Assembly: GCA_918807975.1 (NCBI GenBank)
Contig: OU964920.1
Coordinates: 42,375,979-42,439,978, forward strand
DNA length: 64,000 bases
Source: Aplidium turbinatum
Taxonomy: Eukaryota; Chordata; Ascidiacea; Aplousobranchia; Polyclinidae
Direction: 5' to 3'
This document shows positions 11,940-23,900 of this stretch, in pieces. Below the pieces are notes generated by a model that worked only from the letters and a program-made list of their open reading frames with translations, was not told the DNA's origin and did no database searches. The translations under genes and the position numbers were made by a program. Position 1 is the first letter of the stretch, and each line of letters begins with the position of its first letter.

Positions 11940-14900
11940 CTAGAACGTAAAGAAATAAATCAGAACTTTGAATAATGCTGCACCTTCAAAACACAGCTAA
12001 CCAATCAAGTTAAGTTAAGCTGAAAACGTTCGACTGTTAAAACTATTTGTACATATGTGAAATATACTGTTATAATGCTCAACCCTGCTGTATTGTTGCG
12101 TCTTGCCTGTCTGTGGTACAAAAAGCAAAATCTGTCCCGAAAGTATGTTAAAATAAAGTTTTTTTTTTGTTTGTCGTATCCAGGCTTACACCTGGTAGCT
12201 GAAGATTTAGATTAAGTGGACGGGAAGGCAAGGAAGCCAATCTTCGTGTACACCTTCAGGCGTGCCTTTAAGTGTCCTGCCACAGACACAGCCGCATGCT
12301 CGCGAGCGGCCTCTCCCCCCTGTTCGTACCAGGCTATCCTGTCTGCGCGGGAGTGATCGAACCGGCGCCCTTTCGATTGCCGCTCAAGGGTTCTCACCAC
12401 TCGGCTATGCAGCCGACAAGACAAAGTGATTGCATAGTAAATGTGCTAGTTCTGATTTAAAAGTGCCGGCAGGGATGAGTGTTCGGCAAAGGTTAAACGA
12501 GCAAACCGTTTGAAAACCCATGCCAATCTATCGTTGAAACTAGATACATCAAGTTGCTTGTTATAGCTTTGTTAAAGTGACGTAATTTGCATCGATACCG
12601 CAGTGACTACAGTGCAGTCAATGGGCCGTTACAAGTGTTGTGTATAAAACTAAGAAAAAATCAAAAAGTAGAAAAATGTAAGTTAGCCATCGGTAATGAG
12701 AACGACATCCAGTAGCAAAACGAGATGACGTCAAACAAAAGCAAAGTAATTCTGTCACAACTCACTCTCGAAAGAGGGACAGTCCCTCGAAATAGTGACC
12801 ATACCTCTCCCCCCTGTTCGTACCAGGCTATCCTGTCTGCGCGGGAGTGATCGAACATGTGTCGACGAAAGTTGGATTCTCCCCTGAAAAACAATGAGTC
12901 AAGTCTAGATTGGAAATATTATTTTACATTGAATCAATGTTGTAAAATATGTTTTTTTACATTCTATTCCAACGAAGCCTTTTTTACATTTGCTTCAACG
13001 AAGCCTTAATCCCTGGTTTTCGATAACGCTCCAAAGCACTTTACCGATCGCAGTATCGGTACAATACTTAATACAGTACTACAATAATAATTGGATGCAA
13101 CATGAAAAAACATATAAATATAATATTTCGCCTCGCAGGCTCAATGGTTTAGCCATGGGTTTAGCACCGAGCTGGTTCGACTCTCGGGGTGTGCGCAACG
13201 TATTTCAGGCTGCTCTCCATTCAGCGGCACTTAGTAGGACAAGAACACAGCAACAACTATCGGAAATTTCACCCTGCTAAGGCTATCCAAGCATGCAAAA
13301 CTGCCAGGAATAAGCCCTCAAAGGTCAGACCAAGGACTAAAGATACAAAATCAAACCAACCAAAGTGTTCATCTTACCTGATGCGCTTCTTGCAGTTCCG
13401 AAACCGACATTTGTAAATTTTCCTTGTTGCTTTTGTCTCGATGGAAGCATCGGAATGAACCGTCTTCTGCAAGTTGAATTTAGGAGTTAAGAGGTAGAAG
13501 AGTTACGTCTACACAGCGGGGAATCACGTTGTCTGACAGCAATAGCTTGCTTAGATTCTGACGTTATAAACTGTGTTGATTAGGCATTCTTAACCGGGAT
13601 CTTGATCTGTATGTTGCATGCAGATACTTCCAGTTACGGTCCAGACACTGTTACTTGAGTGGAGTAAACGCCGATGACAAAAAGATAAAAAGGTACAAAA
13701 TGAAGCCCGCAAGACTTCAGAAACAGTCCGCTACTAGAAAAGCCAAGTCCGTTTCAGATTTTCCAGCTCATTATCTCACCCAAAAGGTACAACTGCATCA
13801 AAGAAACTTTCATCTGCAATTTCGTTCGATGAAAATTAGAGTCTGATTAACGCATTAACTTAATAACATTAACATTAACGCATTATCAGACCGTCTGTTA
13901 AAGTTGTGCATCTTCATGAGTTTGCTACAGGAGTCGACATTTGATCACAAACTCAGATTTAACATACTGCAGATAGGCCAAAAAGAATTTTGAGAAACGG
14001 TAAGGTCAAAAGTAGGCACTGCAAATTTCACTCTGCAGTAAGGAAAAAACATCAATCTGCTATAACGATAGAAAGCCAAGGTTAAGAAAGAATTGAAACA
14101 TCATAAAAATAGTACCTTATCACCGATAGGGTTGAGTGAGTTGTCATCGTGAAGGCATTCTTGATCATTTGATTGTTGGTGACATGTATCATCATCACCA
14201 TGGGAGACATCATGTGAATGCAAGCTTTCTTTCGGGACGTCGTGATCATCTTGCTTGAGACGCTGCAAACGGTCGCTGTTTCTTTTTAGTCTTGTTCTCA
14301 GCCAATCGATGATCTGAGATGGAAAATATTTATGGGAAATTTTCACTTGTCCTTGCTGAATAGTCTCATGCATACGGGTGGCATAGTGATTAGAATGTCC
14401 GCCTCTTAATCGGTAAACCTGGGTTTGATACCCTGCAGGGTCATACCAAAAAACCTAATAAAAAAAATCTTACTACGATCTAAGCATAAAGGAAATGGGT
14501 TTACGGTATAGGGTGACAATGTGTTCAATTGCGCTGTTTGGATTAATCTGAGTGATAATAAAAAATCCAGTGATAATCAAGAATCCAGCTAATCATTTAT
14601 TAACTAAAAAACTAGACTCCTATCAGCCGGTATGCTAGGAATCCTCTTTTTGCGTCGTCAGTTCAACTTTAAACTGACTGCATAGGATATGGGTTGAAGT
14701 GCGGTGAGAGTGATGCATATCGGAAAGTGATGTGATGCATATCGGAAGGGTTAGTATTTTATCTCTTGAATAAACCATGGCCAGCTTCCTTGAGCAACAC
14801 ATAGAGTTAATTGCTCATAAACTTGGCGGTGTATTGGCGCAGATAGAATGAAGACAAAACGGTGCAAATCACGGAACGTTACTTCGCATATCGCTTAATA

Positions 14901-17900
14901 AATGTTATCCAGGAATATGTTGGAAAACTGAGAAAACAATTCAATAGTTGTTGTTAATCTGAAGCCGAAACCTTGTGACCATTAGGCTCAGGCCAGTGGT
15001 TCCCAACCTTTTTAAGCCTACGCACCCTACAAAAGCGAAAACTATTTTGCAGTACCCCGTGGCAGACCAACGATCTTACGCTTCGAACGCAGTGGGTTGT
15101 TGAAACAAACATCAACAGTTTCATACCAAAGACTACAAAAAATGGTCTTTGGTATAGTCTAACTATAATATAGTCTATATTAAAACTATTGATATTTACT
15201 TAGAGGTTGCTTCCGAGTGTTAGGCAGATCACCCATTTGAGAAAGTGTCTTTAGTACCAGACAACCTTTTAGAGTTATCAGTTTTCCAGCAAACGTGGGA
15301 AAAGCTAACACATTGTACGTCTATGGGTCTTATGAGCCCGCGAGGTAATCTTAGCACTTTGCAGGGATAAATTTAAGCATTGGGAAGCAATAACGCAATT
15401 TTCAAAGACATTAAGTCTTGTTTTACAACTAAAGCTTATTAGAAATTGTCCTGAGTAATTAGTTATGTGCAAAGAACCTGAGATAGACGATGCTCCAACA
15501 TGTGGAAATACAAGGCCTTCTTGTCTCCTAGTACTGGGCCACCGTGGATAGGACAGCGCAGCCACTCCTCATCATTCTGAGACCGAAATACTCTGCACCT
15601 GAAAAGAATTTAGTGAGAGGCCAAGGAAGAAGCTCTACATGGGTAGGGATCTCCATTGATAATATTTTTAATTGAATTGATGGCCCTAATGTTTTTGGGA
15701 TAAAGAGGAAGCTTCTTCGTCTAGCAGGAGTGGGCCCCTAGTTAGAGGTAGGCTCCCAGACTGCACTGTCGATGGTGGTAACTTTTTTCTAAGATCTTCA
15801 TGATGTAAGTAAGATGTGCCATAAAAAACAGATGTGAACGTTAAAGAAGATACGGTGTTCAAATCTTGGAAGGCCAGATTTCTGCGGCTGTCATCCTTTC
15901 AAGCCTCAACTAGATATTTAAAACTACAGAAATGCAAAGCCCGCTATCTTCGTCGGTGATGTAATTCTGCCTACCTGGATGTGAATGCTTGAACTTCTTG
16001 AAACAGGATCTGCAGCAACTGATCGGTGGAGAGTTCCTTAATTTTGGCGAAGAGCAGAAAGCGTTCTTTTGCCGGAATGCTGCAAACAAATTTACTGAAG
16101 ATCAAAGTACATCGAAAATACGTAATTTTGCATTTCCAATCATTTAAATGAAGTTTTTTTTCCATTGATTTATGACATAACTGATTGGTTTGAAACAAAC
16201 AAAGTGGGTAAAATAAAGAACGATCTGTCAGTTTTATGACCTGCTGTCAATTTAGGTTAAAATAAACACCTTTGAAATTGTTTGGCTGTTCACAGCATAG
16301 TGTCCATACAGTCCCGTATGTAGAATGCTGTGCATACAGTCCCGTCCCGAATGTGGACTGCTGTGCATACAGTGCCGGAAATAAAGTGCAAATCACACTC
16401 ACATTGGAATGCTCTTATTCCATACATTTTTGGCCATTGTCAGGCTTCTTGCGTCATGAACGTCCTGATTTTCACGATGGTCAGTGTCGTCATCGCTTGA
16501 CGTCACGCTGATGTCATCACTCTCACGAGGCTTTGTTAACCTGAAACAAGATGTTTGGACCTGGCAAGGCAATGGAAGCTTTTGAAAAGCGAAGAATCTT
16601 TCAGCTACAAACTCAGCTGCAATTGTAATCTTCATTGTAATCAATTCAAGTAGACCAGAGGTGACGAACCTGCGGCGCGCGGGCCTCATGCGGCCCGTCA
16701 AAGAATTTTGTGCGGCCCGCAAAACAATTTGACAATCGCTCATGCATTAAAGACAAAAGACATCTTAAAGCTGTTTTATGCCTTCACTTCTAAAATGCAC
16801 TTTACAAAAAGTCGTTACAGGTCGAGGCTGACAGATGAAAATCTTAGTATGCAGTTGAGAGTTGCCACATCGTCTGTTCGACCTAATATTGAACGCTTAA
16901 TCAAGCAAAAAAAAATTTCCAAAAGTGCCACTAAGCAAAAAAATTTAATGCTTCAATGTTATTTTTTAATATTTTATGCTTCAATGCTGCATTAGATAGC
17001 TTCAGCTGTATGATTTGCATGGGCTTTTGTTTGTTGTTTGAAAAAGAAATTTCATTATCTGATTTGTAGTTTCGGAGCATAATGGTCGAAACATTTAGTC
17101 AAGTTGAGTAAAAAGGATAAAGCCAAAAAAAAAGAAATCATACTCATATGAAAGCAAACGCTTCGAAAATTAAACTGTCTTTATAATCAGTGCAAGTGCT
17201 GTTACTCTATCCTTTTTGCTCAAGTTGATTTGTTTTTATTTTTTACTGTTGTATGTTTCGATTCCGCGTAAGATAATTTCAACTGTGTGGGTTTTATTAC
17301 TTTCATCTTCCGTTTGTTACTTTTCATGAATAATATCTTGAGTCGCTTCTAAAAGATTTCATAGTAGGTTACGATTAAAAAGTTGTGTGGCCGGATAACT
17401 CATGTGCAATTGACAAAGTGGCCCGCGACCGCAAAAAGGTTCGTCACCCCTGAAGTAGACAGAAGAATTTTAACCCAGCCAGTGAAAATTTTAATTTTAT
17501 ACCGTCTCCAGATGTTGAAACGACATAAAAAAGGACTGATTTGCTGACTGGGTATAGATACAGGGTCATCAAAGTGACTTCACGTTAGAACTATCAATAG
17601 AAATTGCTTTGTAATCCGTTGTCATTATATCATACCTGTGATCTTCGTGGTAATGGTGGAACAACATTTCTTCGCTTCCATAGACGGCGTTGCAGTTCGC
17701 ATGGCCGCACAAAAATAGCGAATGGTCTTTCAACATATGAGCCTATGGGAAAAACAAGTCAGTTAGACCAAAAAGGTCGAAGAATATTCAACAGCGTCAA
17801 GGCACAGAGGCCGGGTGGTTTAAGTGCCCGCCTTTGGGTCGGTAGATGTGAGTTCGATTCCCCACCAGGTCATACCAAAGACCTTTTACAAATGATACGA

Positions 17901-20900
17901 AACCTTCATTCCTGCACGGCACTCAGCAGAGGAATGGGTTTAGATAATTTCCCGACGTCGTTCGCAACCGCTGAGCACTCTGCTCTCGGGGGATAAACCC
18001 ACCACCCTGCAGGCTGAGCGAATTGCGTTAGGACAAGAACTTCTTCAAAAAGTCGGTAGTTGATTGCAATACAAGACGCTCTCAACGCTAGTCCTGAGAA
18101 GGAGTTCAAACCGCTAAACAAGCAAACACCAGCGAGACAGCTGGTTTGACTTATTACGTTTAGATGTCGCTGGGTGATCAAATTATTGTTTCTAGCACTA
18201 GTTCATCTGATGAAAGTGAAAGCAACGACAAACAGGTTGATTTATTGCTTCACTGACGTTTCGCGCACCATGACAATGCGCATCCTCAGAGCGAATAACA
18301 TACAAACTAATATTATGAAGTTACATACTGCAGAGCAGTATGCAACTCGGAATATAATTCAGATCAAATTATTGTCCAATAATCAGAATTGCAGTTTCTC
18401 ATGAAATCAAATGCAGGTGCAGTAAAAAACAGCTAGTGGCTTTCTATGGATTCATTGAATTGGCCTGTGCAAAGACATACTCAATCTCTGCAGGCTTTAA
18501 CTCTTTCAAAACAACTATGACTACCAAAAAGTTAAGAACCACTGCTCTTCATTCAACTACATGCGATGGAAGGTGGTACCTGGTAGTCGTAGAAGTTGGA
18601 ATACATGTTGCCGCAGTAATCGCATTCGACGACGCTGAGGTCAGTGTAGTTGAGATTGTCCAAGTCGATGAACAATTTCCTTTTCTTCCTTTGCGCAGGT
18701 GGGATAGGATCATGCACAACTTTCCTTATGACTGCCGCAAATAAATATTAAATCACCACATTGAAATACACCACTTCAACGCAACCAAAATGTGTTTAAT
18801 GATGAAATATAACATACACTGCAATCAAAATGAATTTCTCAGCCAATATAATCTGACATCCTGTGATGTCACATTGTTGCATTAATCATGTGATGATATT
18901 GTAATCCTGATCTGATGCAGACGTTGGCGATCATTTGACATTCGTGCGAAGTCATCAGTATCGACTGTTCTGTACCAGATTATATTGTTCGACGTCGATC
19001 TCTGTTTAGTTTCTTTTGCACCATGCTTAATTAATCATATAATTGTTACATTAATCATCTAATACAATTACCTTTTGAAAACTCTGGTAACTTCGTCTTC
19101 TTATTCTCAACATCAGCAACAGGTGACAATTGTCGGTTCAACAAAGAATCATGCTTGTTGTCCACAGCATAGAGAGAAGAGATCGGATTTGACAAGTTTT
19201 TTACACTTGGGAGCACGTCTGGCTTACGTGTGATGCTGGAGGATATCGGTATTGGGAGCTGGTGGATAGGGAGAAGATGAAACGAAGGTTTGCGAAGAGC
19301 TGGAAGAGAGGAGCGTGCAAAGGAGGGATGGATCCTACTGCCCATCTCCTGTGTCTTCTGCACGCTTGAAAGATCGGAAGTCAAGACCGGAACCTGAATA
19401 TTTACATGGATACTTGGAGCAGGAGCAGAGGAAGATCTTGATGGAGTTGATACTGACGTCACAGGAGGACAGACAGTCACAAAAACAGGAGGGGGCGGAA
19501 CTGTTTTTTTCACTGTTGCACAATTACTGGTGACCACCCGGTCTGTAGAAGACACAGATTGAGAGGAAGAGGACTTGATGAGCTGTCGGTTGAGTCCTGT
19601 CACTACAAGTGGGGCCGCACCAGGCCGATGGTCGAAGGAGGCCACACGAGAGCGCGATGGCCTCGGAGTGATAATAGTGGGTACTGCAGTCGGCAAGTTT
19701 CGCGCAATTTGATTAGCACTGAGTGGGCCGTTTGGTAGCACTAATTTCTTTGGTAAAGTGGTAACACCACCAACAGATGGCGCTGAAAGAGCATCAGAAC
19801 TTGTGACCGGAGGCGTTTTGTTCAGTAAAACAGTTGCAGTTTGCTGTACTCTTGGCAACGAAGATATGGAGATAGAGCAAAGTTTCGCAGCACTAGGAAC
19901 CGATGTGCGTAAACCAGACGAGACGTTATGCGACAATGGTAAGGTATGTGCTGAGATGGGCAGCACAGTTGATACGATCTTATCAGATGTTGAAACAACG
20001 TTGACAAGAGCATGACGATGAGAACTAGAAGAGGATACCAGATCGGTGATAGCTTTAGTTTGGCCAGCGATACGGGCCAAGTCGCGCACATCGACGCCTG
20101 TCGTCTTCGCTATGGGAGTTGTGTTGCGGAAAGTCGGCTGCACAACGGCACAAGACTTCGTGATGGCGACTTTGTGAATTGAGATTATGGCTGCAGGATC
20201 GGGGTTGACAGAGTTGCTGTGTGTTTGAAGTGGATTAGCCAATGAAACCGATTCTGCATGACTGGACCAGCAATCATCATCTGAAAGCTTTGAAACAGCT
20301 GGAAGACATGTAACGTTGTCAGTGCCATTATGCTGCCGCGTGTCCTCGGTTTCTGTGGTTTCATCACTAGTCGTGATATCTATAACATCATTGAGTCTCT
20401 TTTCACTTGAGCCATTATTTGGTAATACGCTGTGGACAGGTGCCTTTTCATCACAAGAAGGGGATGATTGTGACGTTATAGTTGATAAACTGCTTGTTGG
20501 TTCTGCTTCAGACTGGTTTAGACCGGTTTTAACTCTACTTTGCAACACACCTTTATCGTTTACGTCACTGTGCGGTTGTGATGTTACACTTAATGGAAGG
20601 GATACTGGTTCTGCTTCAAACCGGATTGGACTGGTTACGACAGTACTCAACTGGACAACTGAGCTTTGTGATGTCGGTTCCTCAGAAAGAGCTTCTTGGC
20701 AATTGGCAACAGTCGTAGATTCACAACTGTCATTAACTGGCGGTGGTGATCCAGAAAAGAGCTGTGAAATTTCCTCCGGCTTTGCAGAAGAGGAACAAAT
20801 GATTGGTTGAAGATTGTTAGTCGAGTTCGGCGACAAAGAAACGGCCAAAGGGAGTGATTCTTGGTCGTCATCTTTTATCGCGTCTTCCGATGGCTCAACC

Positions 20901-23900
20901 ACTAGCGGCGCGCTGTCAGAAAGTGACGTAATTGGTTGCTGGTTGTGGTCAGGTGAATCTTGTAACTTTCCATGAATCGCCCTAAAATACAAAAAACATC
21001 AAAAACAATCTGCATCAATCATAGTAGACATAAAGAGATTTTAACATATATCAACCTGAATCAAATGCAGTCGAAAACATAGAAACAGAGTCGGCTGCAT
21101 AGCCGAGTAGTGAGAACCCTGGAACGGCAATCGAGAGGGCGCCGGTTCGACACCGCTCAAGAGCATGCGGCTGTGTCTGTGGCAGGACACTTAAAGGCAT
21201 GTCTGAAGGTGGACACGAAGATTGGCTTCCTTGCCTTCTCGTCCACTTAATCTAAATCTTCAACCACCGGGTGAAAGCCTGAACACGACAAACAAAAACA
21301 GAAACAGAGGAATGTTTCACATTTTGAATCTCAATATGATAGCCTACTACTGTACCGAACATTTGCAAACATTTCACGTAAGTCCGGTTTTAAGGGTTAA
21401 ACTTTGAATGAAAAAACAGGTAATGATACATTTCGTAACGCCTCTGTTCTGGGAGATATTAAATCATGAGGCTGACACTTACTGTGCGCTGTGACGCTGA
21501 ATGAACTGTTCAAATGTGCCTTGGTAGCTTTGTGGGGTTCTGGCAACAGATGTGGATTGACCTGGTGCTAGAAATATAAACAAAACAATAATGCTTGTTT
21601 TTACATTGCGCTGGTTGTATCGCAAGATATGTTTTCAACGTTTACAAAGATTTCAACGAGGGTGCAGTTGAGTACAAAAAAAGCCGGAGGATAATATAAC
21701 CTGGTTGTGGAAATCTTTCAACAATAAGAAATGGAAATCTTTCAAAAGGATAGAAAAAAGTTGTCACTTTATACATCGATTTAAATAAAAACGGCAACCC
21801 TTTTTTCTAGCTGAATTTTTAAATATGTTAGCAAATCAAATCTAATTAAAGTAACTTGCGTTCTTCTGGTGACTATAGGCTACTAGGTGACTATAGGTAA
21901 CCTCCTGATGCTAAAGCTGATACCTAGCTTTTATTACCGACGTTTCGTCAGTCCGCACGACTGACCTTATCAAGGGGGCTGAAACAGGTAAATCAAATCT
22001 ACTTGAATGAGAAACCACAGCAAGTCAAGCAGATTTTTCAGGTACAGTGGGGTTTAAGTACAAGCGGAGGCCCTCACTGTTGCTTATAATACCGGCGGCA
22101 GTGACTTTCAGAATGTAGCAAGTCCATGACAAGTGATAAAGACATTACATAACAAATGAAGTGACATGTTACACGCATATTTGAAAACAAGTAACCAAGA
22201 ACAAAACACAGCATAACTAAGACACACTCACGGTTATTAGTGGAAGCTTTGCTTTGACTGGAGGAAGTTCTGTTGACAATTTTTGAGGTTATTGTCAATT
22301 GAAACTGCACGTAATAACTCGACATCATTGTTAATTGGTTATTGGGTTATCTTTGGTTAATCATATGAACAAAAATATAATACATAAACTTGCAATCTAT
22401 CAAAATAATTAATACCGGAATTCAACCCAGAAGTTTAATTCATATTTGTTGCTGATGTGTGAAATAGCTGGCGCCCGCCTCCTTTCAGAAGTTAACCACA
22501 TCTAAAAGTCTATTCTGCAGTTCTACACTCTACAATATTTAGTTTATACGGTTTGTTGGCCAATGAAACTATCTGAGGCTCAGATTTTACTTTAGCAGAT
22601 TGTTGTTGAAACTATAATGTCATGAACTAAGCTGTGAAGTAAAATGATTGCTAACAATCAAAGCTCAATCTATTGCATAAGTGTTTTTACTGAACACACG
22701 TGATGCATAATCAAGAAAAATGGAAGTAATGACACGAACCTGGAAGTCGAAGCAGACCGGTCGTGAGCAATCGCAATGTGTTGTCTGCAGATTGAGATGG
22801 AAGAGAACCATAACGGACAAAATATGCAATAAACAGGAAGAGGAGAATGATGACGGTGTCCGTGCTCGTTCAGTTCGGCCTTCGTACTGTCAATGCAAAT
22901 CCTTTGGTGAAATTATGTCGCCGCTACATTAGACATGTTTCCCTCATCGTTTTCATAGATCAAAAAACACTAATAAATTCTGTTACTAGCCTCTAGTCTA
23001 CTAAAGGAAATTGAGACTCTTGGTATGGATTTTTGAAATAAAATTTGATTTTGTTTGCGAATATACAGTAATATACAAAAGCAAATGTTATTAGGTGATG
23101 AATAGATTGATTCAATAGTTAAATGTTGTCAACCCTCGCCATTTTGCTTTATTCATTTCCTTATTCAAACAAGTTAAATTCATTTTACGTGTATTTTACT
23201 AAGTATTGAAATGTCACGATATGATCTGTGTGCCAACGTCCTTGAATCAACTATAGGCAGTACAAGCTGTCAATCAACTATATCTGGTTAAGGTACTTGA
23301 TTGATTGAATCTTTATCCTCGGGCAGGAAAAGCTTCTTGCAGAGCTTAATCCTGCCAGTTTCGTATACTTGTAGAGGCTTTGAATCACTGACGCAGGCCC
23401 GGTCACCAAGATTGACAGAGTGAAGTTTCCGGTGGTTGAAGTCTTGTTGCCGGGGAATTATTCCATCTATCAGATGCCGCTGGATGGAGAGCAGTCCTTA
23501 ACGTGCATTGCTCAAGCGCACACCCCGAGAGTCGAACCAGCGCCGCTTGATCTTAAAGCTTCTTCGTTCCAGAAGTGACACGCTAACCAATTGAGCTTCA
23601 CAGGACAGTTACACATACAGCTACATTACACAGTTACAGCTTACAGACAGTTACAGACAATGCAATAATAATTTAAAGGTAACTACACTTCGATGATATA
23701 ATCGGAGACTTCACTCAGTTAATCTTGGTGACCGGGTTCACGTCAGTGGTTCGAAGCGTCTACAAGTATGCGAAAGTACCAGGATTAATTTGCCAAAAAG
23801 CTTAATTTAATTTTTGGAATAATGTATTTATAGATGAAGGGGAAATGGTTGAAACAAAAAAAAACATCCCTTGCAACAATAAACCTACCAATCACTGTTA

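Noticed and set aside
12212-12424. Open frame containing HSRADRIAWYEQGGE as a coding exon
   Set aside because: The surrounding sequence is a SINE. The protein-like words come from the copied 53 bp of the true exon at 12805-12883.
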